Below are positions 8,440-16,587 of a stretch of 54,827 bases of DNA, piece after piece. Both the position numbers and the translations under genes were made by a program. Source of the stretch: Bacteroidales bacterium. Lineage in GTDB: Bacteria; Bacteroidota; Bacteroidia; Bacteroidales; UBA932. Numbering within the stretch: the first letter of the stretch is position 1; each line of letters opens with the position of its first letter. The stretch lies in NCBI GenBank assembly GCA_017472115.1, contig JAFUQW010000142.1, positions 1 to 54,827 of the forward strand, read 5' to 3'. The notes under the pieces were generated by a model. The model was not told where the DNA came from and ran no database searches. It saw only the letters and a program-made list of their open reading frames with translations.

Positions 8440-10356
8440 TTAAAAAAGTTTCACAAATACTTCCATAGCCTGATATTCGGCCATGCCGAGTTCGTTGTAA
8501 AGACGGGCTGTGTTCTGGGTCCTTTCCTCGGCTCTCTGCCAGAATTCACGAGGATCCTCGCCAGGGAACGGCACGATGTCCTTCTGCGACAGATGGCGAT
8601 AGATGGCATGACGCTTCTTTATCACCTCGTCAGGACTGAGAGGAACTGCCATGTCAACCTTGCCGAGCTCCCATTCCATCCATGCACCGCGGTAGAGCCA
8701 TACATGGCATTCCTTGAGCCACTCTTCGCCCTCAAGCTGATTGAGAGCCTCGAGAACAGCCTCTGTGCAGACACGATGGGTTCCGTGCGGATCGGCGAGG
8801 TCACCTGCCACATAGATCTGATGAGGCTGTACCTTTCTCAACAGATCGAGAATGATGTCGATGTCGGCCTGTGTCCTTTCACCCTTCTTGATTCCGCCTG
8901 TCTCATAGAAAGGAAGATTAAGGAAATGGGTGTTGGTCTCGTCATTCAGACCGAACGATCTCACTGCGCTCTTAGCCTCTGCACGACGGATAGCTCCCTT
9001 GAGATTGAGAAGGGCGCGAGGTTCAGGCTCGCCCGGACGTTTCGATGCCACGATTTCCTTCACTTCATCGAACCTGTCACCGAAACCGAGCTCGCGGGCA
9101 GCATCCATATGCTGGAGAACCACGTCATCATGAACAGCAACGTTTCCTGAAGTCTCGTATGCTACATGCACGTCATGACCCTGCTCCACAAGGCGGATGA
9201 ATGTACCTCCCATCGAAATCACGTCGTCATCAGGATGAGGTGAGAATATCACCACTCTCTTAGGGAAAGGGGAAGACGGAACCGGTCTTGTAGAGTCATC
9301 CGCATCAGGCTTTCCTCCCGGCCATCCTGAAATTGTATGCTGGAAGTCATTGAACACATTGATATTGATCTTGTCGAAAGGACCGTATTGCTCGAGGAGC
9401 TCGCCAAGACCGTTCGCAAGATAATCACCCTGAGTGAGCTTGAGAATAGGCTTGTGAACCTGCTCGCAGAGCCATACTACAGCCTTCCTGATGAATTTAG
9501 GAGTCCACTCGCATGGACCGACAAGCCATGGAGCCACGCGACGGGTAAGCTGGGTCGCTGCGTTCTCATCAACATAGAACGAGATATTGTCATGAGCCTG
9601 AAGATATGATGCAGGGCATACCGGACTTACAGGATCCTCTGCGACCTTCTTTACCACATCGGCCTTGTCCTCTCCCCATGCCATGAGATGGATCTTCTTT
9701 GCGCTCAGCATTGTAGAGATACCCATGGCTATAGCCTTGTCAGGAGTTTCATTCAGGTTTCCCGCAAATGTCTTGATCTGGCGCTTCTTGGAAGCATATG
9801 GAAGAAGAACGGTTCTTGTACGGCTGTTCTCCGATGCACCTGCTTCATTGAATCCTACCTGGCCCTTCTCTCCGATACCCATGACGAGAAGGTCGAGATT
9901 GCTGGCCATCCTGTCATATTCTGCACAGAATGCTGTCACGAATGCACTGTCATGCGCCTCCGTAAGCTTAGGCACATGTACATTCTCCGGCTTCACATCG
10001 ACCTTGGCAACAAGCTCTTCATAAAGCCTGCGGTTACGGCTGAAATGATCTGCAGGAGCCGGATAGTATTCGTCGATGCTGAAAATCTCGACATTTCTGA
10101 ATGACACCTCGCCGGCATTGTAACGTCTTACCAGTTCCTTGTACAATTCGACAGGAGACGAACCGGTCGAGAGACCGAGACGGAATACTCCTTCGTTCTC
10201 ATTGATCGAATCGATTATCTTTTCTGCAATACGCGCGCTTGCTGCAACCTCGTCTTCATATATATGAGCCGGGATCCTTTCGTAAGTGTGCTTGATTCCG
10301 TTTGGAAGGCCTGATTCCAACAGGCCGCCATCTTTTGGTAAAGTGAATTTGCCCAT
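8440..10356 (-). CDS. NagB-like deaminase domain fused to PIG-L/LmbE deacetylase domain
   Basis: A 638-residue two-domain protein. Residues about 1-290 are NagB-like: GLSTGSSPVELYKEL (phosphate loop), IDEYYP with D95, and MGIGEKGQVGFNEAG. Residues about 365-600 are PIG-L/LmbE-like: SPHPDDDVISMGG (zinc residues H374, D376, D377) and GDLADPHGTHRVC. Such fusions are known in Bacteroides and are annotated glucosamine-6-phosphate deaminase. Oddly, the canonical NagB motif GxxDGHIAFNE has K164 in place of the Asp and Q166 in place of the catalytic His, so normal ring-opening chemistry is doubtful. One reading is that the protein deacetylates and isomerises an amino-sugar phosphate; another is that it is a sensor or has a shifted substrate. 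It follows the mutase gene across a MITE. Confidence 0.85.
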   Translation of the reverse strand: MGKFTLPKDGGLLESGLPNGIKHTYERIPAHIYEDEVAASARIAEKIIDSINENEGVFRLGLSTGSSPVELYKELVRRYNAGEVSFRNVEIFSIDEYYPAPADHFSRNRRLYEELVAKVDVKPENVHVPKLTEAHDSAFVTAFCAEYDRMASNLDLLVMGIGEKGQVGFNEAGASENSRTRTVLLPYASKKRQIKTFAGNLNETPDKAIAMGISTMLSAKKIHLMAWGEDKADVVKKVAEDPVSPVCPASYLQAHDNISFYVDENAATQLTRRVAPWLVGPCEWTPKFIRKAVVWLCEQVHKPILKLTQGDYLANGLGELLEQYGPFDKININVFNDFQHTISGWPGGKPDADDSTRPVPSSPFPKRVVIFSPHPDDDVISMGGTFIRLVEQGHDVHVAYETSGNVAVHDDVVLQHMDAARELGFGDRFDEVKEIVASKRPGEPEPRALLNLKGAIRRAEAKSAVRSFGLNDETNTHFLNLPFYETGGIKKGERTQADIDIILDLLRKVQPHQIYVAGDLADPHGTHRVCTEAVLEALNQLEGEEWLKECHVWLYRGAWMEWELGKVDMAVPLSPDEVIKKRHAIYRHLSQKDIVPFPGEDPREFWQRAEERTQNTARLYNELGMAEYQAMEVFVKLF

Positions 10357-10357
10357 C

Positions 10358-10558
10358 TTAGAAACTGTTTAAATTTTTCTCCGAAAAATCATTAATTATT
10401 GAAACTGAATAAATCTATTTGCCTATTATATGTCTTTTCGGCATATTTTTCCTCTTTTCATCGTCAGATAGCACCGCTATCCTCCTCTGAAAACAGAAAA
10501 AATCTTCTCGAAAATACATCATAATATTTCAAATGATAAAAATTTAAACAGTTTCTTA
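10358..10558. mobile_element. MITE-like element with 18-bp terminal repeats and TTA duplication
   Basis: GAAACTGTTTAAATTTTT (10361-10378) and its exact reverse complement (10538-10555) bound a 195-bp AT-rich segment flanked by TTA on both sides (10358-10360 and 10556-10558). No coding capacity is visible inside. The 3-bp duplication fits transposases of IS5-type groups (knowledge, not tested). The right TTA is the stop codon of the mutase gene in complement, and the left end lies 1 base before the NagB-PIG-L start. The element therefore fills the whole gap between two genes of one operon. No promoter was recognised inside it. Confidence 0.75.
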
Positions 10559-12007
10559 TTTTATGATTGAATTAGCTATATCGATAATCTGCTGTGCAAG
10601 GGCATCGGCAGCTTCCCGAGTGGCAGCCTCGGCATAGATGCGGATGATCGGTTCTGTGTTCGAACGACGCAGGTGAACCCACTCCTTGCGGCTCTCGAAG
10701 GAAATCTTCACACCATCGATGGTGTTGATGTCCTCGGCAGCATACACATTCTTTATCTCATCGAGAATCCTGTCTATGAGAGCCTTGTCAGAAAGCTCTA
10801 TCTTGTTCTTGGCTATCACATACTGAGGATAGGTCTTGAGAAGCTCGGAAACCTTCATCTTCTTGTATGCAAGATTGGTGAGGAACAATGCGACTCCCAC
10901 CATCGCGTCACGGCCGTAATGAAGGGCAGGATAGATGACACCGCCGTTGCCTTCACCTCCGATCAGGGCACCGCACTCCCTCATCTTCGTAGTCACGTTC
11001 ACCTCACCTACGGCAGCGGCATGATACTCGCCACCGTACTGCTCGGTCACATCCCTCAACGCCCTCGAAGAAGAAAGGTTGGAAGATGTAGTCATCGAAT
11101 ATGGAGCAGCAACCTCGTCCATAGACTTTCCGGTCGCAAGCGCCTCGTCATAGACACGTGAAAGAAGATAGTCAGCCACGCTGACAAGTGTATATTCCTC
11201 GCCGAAAGGCTTGCCGTCCTCGCAGATCAGTGCAAGACGGTCAACGTCAGGGTCAACGGAAATACCGAAATCAGCCTTGTTAGAGACCACAGCCTCGCTG
11301 AGCTCTACAAGATGAGCAGGAAGAGGCTCAGGATTATGAGCAAACTGGCCGGTAGGCTCGCAGTTCACGCACACGCACTCGACGCCCATACGCTCGAGAA
11401 GGCGAGGCATGATGATGCCTCCCACCGAATTGACAGCATCGAGAGCTACCTTGAAATGAGCATTTCTCACTGCTTCGACATCGACTGCAGGAAGAGCAAG
11501 TACAGCATCGAGATGAGCATCCGTGAAATCCCTTTCCTCGATGTCACCAAGGCTGTTAACATCGGCAAAATTGAAATCTTCCTGCTCCGCGCACTCCAGA
11601 ATTGCCGCACCTTCGGCCGCATTGAGGAACTCGCCTCTCTCGTTGAGAAGCTTCAGGGCATTCCACTGCTTAGGATTATGGGACGCCGTAAGGATGATAC
11701 CACCGTCTGCCTCCTCGAATACGACAGCCATCTCAGTGGTAGGAGTAGAGGCGAAGCCTGCCTTGACCACATCCACACCGCAAGCGACGAGCGTGCCGCA
11801 TACCAGCTGCTCGACCATCTCGCCGGAAAGACGTGCATCCTTGCCGACCACAACCTTATATCTTTCGCCTTCCGCCTTCGGACGACGCTCGCGCATCTTC
11901 TCGCAATAGGCATATGTGAATTTAACTATGTCAAGAGGCGAAAGACCTTCGCCCGGTGCGCCACCGATTGTGCCGCGGATTCCTGAAATCGATTTGATTA
12001 GTGTCAT
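10556..12007 (-). CDS. glmM: Phosphoglucosamine mutase / phosphohexosamine mutase family
   Basis: A 483-residue alpha-D-phosphohexomutase. The phosphoserine loop is TASHNPKQWNALK with S109. The metal loop is VDPDVDR, the sugar loop GGEGNGGV and the phosphate-binding loop RRSNTEPIIRIYAE, all in the normal order. The family interconverts hexosamine 1- and 6-phosphates in the cytosol. GlmM is the closest named type in this phylum, but the placement in a glycan locus means it may act on GlcNAc/GalNAc-phosphates. Two TACATTTG boxes (12010-12017 and 12026-12033, complement) just upstream could be local -7 promoter elements. The stop codon doubles as the target duplication of the downstream MITE. 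Confidence 0.88.
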   Translation of the reverse strand: MTLIKSISGIRGTIGGAPGEGLSPLDIVKFTYAYCEKMRERRPKAEGERYKVVVGKDARLSGEMVEQLVCGTLVACGVDVVKAGFASTPTTEMAVVFEEADGGIILTASHNPKQWNALKLLNERGEFLNAAEGAAILECAEQEDFNFADVNSLGDIEERDFTDAHLDAVLALPAVDVEAVRNAHFKVALDAVNSVGGIIMPRLLERMGVECVCVNCEPTGQFAHNPEPLPAHLVELSEAVVSNKADFGISVDPDVDRLALICEDGKPFGEEYTLVSVADYLLSRVYDEALATGKSMDEVAAPYSMTTSSNLSSSRALRDVTEQYGGEYHAAAVGEVNVTTKMRECGALIGGEGNGGVIYPALHYGRDAMVGVALFLTNLAYKKMKVSELLKTYPQYVIAKNKIELSDKALIDRILDEIKNVYAAEDINTIDGVKISFESRKEWVHLRRSNTEPIIRIYAEAATREAADALAQQIIDIANSIIK

Positions 12008-12009
12008 GT

Positions 12010-12033
12010 CAAATGTAATTTGTTACAAATGTA
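12010..12033 (-). promoter_or_regulatory. Possible promoter upstream of the mutase gene
   Basis: Two copies of TACATTTG, matching TAnnTTTG, are present in complement at 12010-12017 and 12026-12033. The outer one is 18 bases from the ATG. No TTTG at the -33 spacing was found, so this is tentative. If real, it would let the cytosolic amino-sugar genes be expressed apart from the upstream surface genes. Confidence 0.3.
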
Positions 12034-12035
12034 AG

Positions 12036-13475
12036 TTATTTTTTCATTCTTTCCTTAAAGAATTTCTCATACTTGCCGGACCAGCCTGAAGGATAGCTGT
12101 GACCCATCTCCGGATCGATGACCATTTCCTTGTCCTCCGTGTCAAGATTGTTGAAGGCGGCGAAGTTGGTGTGAGGAGGGCAGGTGCCGTCCTGAAGTCC
12201 GCTGCTCGCCAACACCGCGCACGAAATTCTTGTGGCAAGATTCTTCGTGTCATAATAAGAGAGGAAAGCATACATTTCCTCATCGGTCATGGTGCCCTGA
12301 TTGTCCTTGGCGACATTTCCGGGCCATGAGACGATGTTGAAATAATCCGGATAATCTCCGAGGAAGGCCACATTGGCTGCAAGTGCCGTGAAAGGATAAT
12401 CACTGAGCGCCGCTGCAGCATATGACAGGGCACCGCCCTGGCTCGAACCTTCTGCGAAGAGGTTGTTCATGTCGCTTGTCTCACGGGTAGCCATGAAGCG
12501 GATTGCCTGCACACAGTCAAGGAAGGCACCTCTGTAGTAGAAGCCGTTCTTGTCGCCGAAATTGAATCCGAACCAGTTGTACTCATCCTTCGGATCAAGG
12601 ATGGAAGCATACTTGCACGGATCCTTGGCTGTCCATTCGCCATGCTCTGCGATCCACTCTTCTTTCTTTTCATAGGCCGCCGCACGGTTGTTATGATACT
12701 GTCCGCGTGTCGAGAGATAGAACTCGGCGTAGTCGCCCGAGCCACCGGTTGGAACCGTTACGGCACCTCCGCGGTCATCCCATCCGAAGAAATGCATGAG
12801 GACAGGATGCTTCTGTCCGTCCTGAGGCTCCACATAGAAACCGCGGACAATTACAGGATCTCCTTCAAGGCCGTTCGGAGCAGACTGCATCTCCACGAGA
12901 TAGACCTTGCGCTTGTCGCTGCTCTTCGATGTCACCTCGGTGAGAGTCACGGTCTCGCCTTCCTTCAGTTCAGGAAGATAAGTCTTTGCCTCAGCCCAAT
13001 ATTCATCGAAATCAGGCTGCATGTCAGGAGCGGAAACCACATCATAAGGCGAGATTCCGAAGAAGAATGAACGAGCGGTCTTCTTGCCGACCATACACTT
13101 TGCCTTATAGAATCCCGGTGCAAGGTCTTCTTCCGTGGTCATTGTCACTTTCATGCCGCCTGCCGGCACCTCGAAGCTCTTTTCCACTGTAGTGACGGAC
13201 TTCTTGAGATCGGTCGTGATCTGCATCTTGACGGTCTCGGTCACAGCCACATCATTAGGGTTTTCAATTTCGATGACGACAGCCGGTCTGGCATCCCATA
13301 CCCAGTTGTCGGTCACAAGCACAGTTCCTTTGAGGGGCTGCAGCTCCTCCTGTTCAGTCTGCTCCTGATCCTGCTCAGGTTCAGGTGCCGGAACCGGATC
13401 GGTACAGCTGACGAATGTCATAGCCATAAACAATACGGCTACCTGGAAGAAAAACGGATACTTCTTCATAATCAT
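12036..13475 (-). CDS. Acetyl-esterase lipoprotein (AXE1/CE7-like)
   Basis: A 479-residue lipoprotein with lipobox VSC (C24) and a low-complexity Pro/Glu/Gln linker (28-46). A beta-sandwich region of about 50-140 is followed by an alpha/beta-hydrolase of the acetyl-xylan-esterase/cephalosporin-C deacetylase type. The triad is readable: S345 in GSSQGG, D429 in SGLQDGTCPP and H459 in EMGHSYP. It removes O-acetyl groups from carbohydrates outside the cytoplasm. Here that would be a decorated host or microbial glycan, not necessarily xylan. It starts 2 bases after the alkaline phosphatase stop; MKKYPF (13469) is an alternative start. Confidence 0.87.
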   Translation of the reverse strand: MIMKKYPFFFQVAVLFMAMTFVSCTDPVPAPEPEQDQEQTEQEELQPLKGTVLVTDNWVWDARPAVVIEIENPNDVAVTETVKMQITTDLKKSVTTVEKSFEVPAGGMKVTMTTEEDLAPGFYKAKCMVGKKTARSFFFGISPYDVVSAPDMQPDFDEYWAEAKTYLPELKEGETVTLTEVTSKSSDKRKVYLVEMQSAPNGLEGDPVIVRGFYVEPQDGQKHPVLMHFFGWDDRGGAVTVPTGGSGDYAEFYLSTRGQYHNNRAAAYEKKEEWIAEHGEWTAKDPCKYASILDPKDEYNWFGFNFGDKNGFYYRGAFLDCVQAIRFMATRETSDMNNLFAEGSSQGGALSYAAAALSDYPFTALAANVAFLGDYPDYFNIVSWPGNVAKDNQGTMTDEEMYAFLSYYDTKNLATRISCAVLASSGLQDGTCPPHTNFAAFNNLDTEDKEMVIDPEMGHSYPSGWSGKYEKFFKERMKK

Positions 13476-13477
13476 AA

Positions 13478-14653
13478 CTATTTGATAAGATTCTTGATTT
13501 TCTGTGAAAGCTCGGCGTTTTCATATAGTCCGACAAAATCTTCGGAATGAGGGCCGAAGGCAAAGACAGGGATGGCGACTCCGTTGTGACCGGTGTTCGA
13601 GAAATTCACTGACACCCTCTGCTCCGCCACGCTTCCGTCGAGAAGAGTCATTCCTCCTGTGGCATGGTCTGCAGTGACGATCACCAGAGTCTCTCCGTCT
13701 TGAGCAGCCCATTCGAGCACAGTGCCGACGGTGCGGTCGAAGTCAAATATCTCTTCCATCACGAAACCCACCTTGTTGGCATGTCCCCAATCGTCGATGC
13801 ATGATCCTTCCACCATAAGGAAGAATCCGTCCTTGTTGTCGAGAAGTTCGAGAGCCTTCCTGACCGATGCCTGATGGGCATCTCCCCTGTCCAATGCAGG
13901 AGGAAGCTCCATATAGGCGGTAAGAGCCACTACAGGACCTTCCGTCACAGCTTCAAGAGCCTCCATGTCCTTCACGAAAGTATAGCCCTTGGCCCGGACC
14001 TCTGCAGTGAGGTCACGGCCGTCAGGTCTGTTCTCCCACCATCTGAGTCCGCCACCGAAAAGGAAATCCAGCCCGCTGTCAACGAACTGAGCGGTGATGT
14101 CGTAAAGGCTGTCGCGATGAGCGGCATGTGTGGAGAATACGGCAGGAGTGGCATCACAGATACGGCATACGACCGAAGTTCCGGTCTTCATGCCCTTTGA
14201 CTTAGCGTATTCCGACAAGGTCTGCAACGTCTCATTCACGGGTGACATCGCGATCTTGCCGTTATTTGTCTTGGAACCGGTGGCGAGGGCCGTACCGGCG
14301 GCAGCGGAATCAGTCACGAGACGATTTGCCGAATATGTCCACTGAATACCTGTATGCGGAAAATTGTCAGTTATGTTGAGACTGCGGCCGTTGCAGATCC
14401 ATGCGGCGCTGAGCTGCTCGAGCCCCATTCCGTCACCGATCATGAAGATGACATTCTTCACCTTCTTTCCCTTAGGCTGTGTCACGGATACAGGTTCATA
14501 AGCCTGATACATCGTGTAGTGGTCATCCTCCTCGAAATTGTTGACCGCATAGCGTGACTTGTCCCTCGAATCGGGATCCTGCTCCTGTGCATAGGCAAAG
14601 GAAGCAGCAAAGCATAATGACAATGCTATTGAAAAACTGAAAAAACGTTTCAT
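13478..14653 (-). CDS. Alkaline phosphatase, exported
   Basis: A 391-residue PhoA-superfamily enzyme. The start at 14653 gives a clear signal peptide ending near AYA-Q; an in-frame extension to 14812 lies inside the neighbouring gene and is rejected. Motifs are MIGDGMG (metal Asp D74), VTDSAAAGTALATG (nucleophile S116) and TADHATGGM (metal Asp/His). It is a periplasmic, metal-dependent phosphomonoesterase. The gene sits between an amidohydrolase gene (7 bases away) and an acetyl-esterase gene (2 bases away), so it probably works on the same substrate flow rather than general phosphate scavenging; no Pho box was recognised. Confidence 0.92.
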   Translation of the reverse strand: MKRFFSFSIALSLCFAASFAYAQEQDPDSRDKSRYAVNNFEEDDHYTMYQAYEPVSVTQPKGKKVKNVIFMIGDGMGLEQLSAAWICNGRSLNITDNFPHTGIQWTYSANRLVTDSAAAGTALATGSKTNNGKIAMSPVNETLQTLSEYAKSKGMKTGTSVVCRICDATPAVFSTHAAHRDSLYDITAQFVDSGLDFLFGGGLRWWENRPDGRDLTAEVRAKGYTFVKDMEALEAVTEGPVVALTAYMELPPALDRGDAHQASVRKALELLDNKDGFFLMVEGSCIDDWGHANKVGFVMEEIFDFDRTVGTVLEWAAQDGETLVIVTADHATGGMTLLDGSVAEQRVSVNFSNTGHNGVAIPVFAFGPHSEDFVGLYENAELSQKIKNLIK

Positions 14654-14660
14654 ATCGGTA

Positions 14661-15755
14661 TTATCTTCTATAAATCTTCCTGTAATTTGTGCTGTATATC
14701 TTCTCGAGAACAGCCTCGTCAAGATCAAGTCCGTGCAGAGGCCAATGATATGTCTGTGAAGGTGAGTAGAAATGCTCGTCATCCGACTCCAGGATCCTCC
14801 ACTGGAGGTCATACATGCTGTCGCCCGGATGATTGTCCGTACCGAATACTATCCTGTCGGCATATCTTTCATAAAATCTTTTTGTCGCGCGTGGAGTCGC
14901 ACATGACTCCAGATGCCTTGCTGAATTGTCGATATAGAGATTCGGATTCCTGTCAAGTACGGCAGCCAGAGTCTCGTAGTCATGTCCGATATTCATGAAA
15001 TGACATGCCACGAACGTAGTGCCCGGATTCTTGCGGCAGGCATCTTCGAGAGTCGCCGCCACCTCATAAAGGCCTAAGGTGCCTTCCACGGACATGTCTA
15101 TCTTCCACTTGGCGGCATTCATATATCCGTCATTATGCTCGTCCAGTTCCTCATACATCCACACAGGATCTCCGACATGGCAGGTCACAGGCATACCTAA
15201 TTCGGCACACTTGGAAAATACCGGCACCAGCAGGTCATCATTGAAATGCAGGCCCGGCTCCCTGACCATCCTCGACAACTTCTCGCCAAGTCCCTTGTCT
15301 ATGAGTTCGCCGACTCCAACCGCGCCCTTGTTCCTGCACCTTTCAAGTTCAGCCACGGCCTTGGCGGGAAAATCAGGAGTTCCCCATGACGACATATCGA
15401 TTCCGCAGCACAGCTCGAATCTGTCGGAAACACTTTTGTACAAGTCATAAAGGGCATCGAACTCCTCACCGTATGCACCTGTATGAACGAATATCCGTTC
15501 GATATTGTTCTCATCCATCAGCTTCACCCAACTCCTTATGTCATCGGCATTTTTCAGGTAGGCATGGGAATGCATGTCTGTGACCGGAAAAGATGCGCTG
15601 CGTATATCCGAAACTGGTATCTTGAATACAGAGACCGGTCTGTAATCGGCAAGCTTGAGATTCTCTGAGAAATCAGCAGCCTGAACAGCATCGGAACGTC
15701 TGCCGCATGACACGGCACACAGCGACAAAAGCAGAATAACAAATATATTTTTCAT
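14661..15755 (-). CDS. Amidohydrolase-superfamily lipoprotein
   Basis: A 364-residue lipoprotein counted from MKNIFVILLL (15755), which gives a normal signal and lipobox VSC (C17); an upstream in-frame Met at 15806 would bury the signal and overlap the previous gene. Metal-binding motifs of the amidohydrolase/TIM-barrel family are present: DMHSHAY (H62, H64), TCHVGDP, ACHFMNIGHD and FGTDNHPG. It resembles amidohydro_2 (decarboxylase or lactonase-like) members. The reaction is unknown; hydrolysis of a lactone, ester or phosphoester in the periplasm is plausible. It is tightly packed between the thioredoxin-like lipoprotein and alkaline phosphatase genes. Confidence 0.78.
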   Translation of the reverse strand: MKNIFVILLLSLCAVSCGRRSDAVQAADFSENLKLADYRPVSVFKIPVSDIRSASFPVTDMHSHAYLKNADDIRSWVKLMDENNIERIFVHTGAYGEEFDALYDLYKSVSDRFELCCGIDMSSWGTPDFPAKAVAELERCRNKGAVGVGELIDKGLGEKLSRMVREPGLHFNDDLLVPVFSKCAELGMPVTCHVGDPVWMYEELDEHNDGYMNAAKWKIDMSVEGTLGLYEVAATLEDACRKNPGTTFVACHFMNIGHDYETLAAVLDRNPNLYIDNSARHLESCATPRATKRFYERYADRIVFGTDNHPGDSMYDLQWRILESDDEHFYSPSQTYHWPLHGLDLDEAVLEKIYSTNYRKIYRR

Positions 15756-15780
15756 GATACCTGACATATAGATAAATATT

Positions 15781-16587
15781 CTAATGATATGACTTCTCAA
15801 TGACACCTTCAGGAGAGAGGAGTATGCGGAACGGCAGGTGAGTGAGGTCGTAGGAATCTGCTACCTTGTCCATTCCGTCCGGACACCACAGGAATGTCCA
15901 TTTCCCGATCACAGTATCCGTCAGTCTTGTCCTGATGTTATCAATATGCCGTGGAGAGCCGTTGACAAGAACCGCCAGCAGGCATATATCCTTGAAATTG
16001 AACAATCCTGCATTCTCTTCCAACTTGTCGAAACATGAAGGACAGTCGGCATCAAGGAAAAGAAGGAGAGTCTTACGTCCCCTGAAATCAGCCGGCCTGA
16101 ACTCATTGCCATCTCTGTCCGCAAGTCTGAGATCCTCAGGGAAAGAGCCTACACCGTTCTTCGCAAGGAGCGATTTCATTTCGGAATAGTACTCAAGCAT
16201 ATAATCCTCCAGAATCTTGTCTTCCAGAATCTTGTCTATGAAATTCCCGAAAAGGGCGTCATTTCTGTAGGGAGAATCCATATAATGCAGGCCGGCCTCG
16301 AACCATCCTGACCACACCATATAGGCCACATGGTTGAGAGCGGCAGAATCCAGAAATGCATTCATCTGAGGCACGGCGACTTCATGCGGCACAGCATTCA
16401 GCAGATCCACATAGGCATAGAACTTATCCTCCGCCGCATCGATGTCATCAAACGAATCCAGCGATCTGAAGTCATGAGAATCCCAGTAAGTGGAAAGTTC
16501 CTGTGCCGGATCGGCACAGGAACTGACTGCGACAAAAGTCGCGACCACCAATACTAACCAAATTAACCAATATCTGTGTTCTTTCAT
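15781..16587 (-). CDS. Thioredoxin-like lipoprotein (DUF5106 type)
   Basis: A 268-residue lipoprotein with lipobox SSC (C24), a helical N-terminal part (about 30-145) containing a small tandem repeat (DKILEDKILEDYM), and a C-terminal thioredoxin fold with DADCPSC (C182, C185). This matches the DUF5106 plus thioredoxin layout of Bacteroidota envelope proteins. It could maintain disulfides or cysteines of periplasmic partners. The locus encodes four lipoproteins with Cys4 motifs and Cys-rich DUF4832 proteins, which would be natural clients (inference). The start overlaps the preceding stop by ATGA (16584-16587), indicating translational coupling. Confidence 0.78.
   Translation of the reverse strand: MKEHRYWLIWLVLVVATFVAVSSCADPAQELSTYWDSHDFRSLDSFDDIDAAEDKFYAYVDLLNAVPHEVAVPQMNAFLDSAALNHVAYMVWSGWFEAGLHYMDSPYRNDALFGNFIDKILEDKILEDYMLEYYSEMKSLLAKNGVGSFPEDLRLADRDGNEFRPADFRGRKTLLLFLDADCPSCFDKLEENAGLFNFKDICLLAVLVNGSPRHIDNIRTRLTDTVIGKWTFLWCPDGMDKVADSYDLTHLPFRILLSPEGVIEKSYH

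Noticed and set aside
14654..14812. N-terminal extension of the alkaline phosphatase
   Set aside because: It would place 53 residues before a clear signal peptide and overlap the amidohydrolase gene. The ATG at 14653 is preferred.
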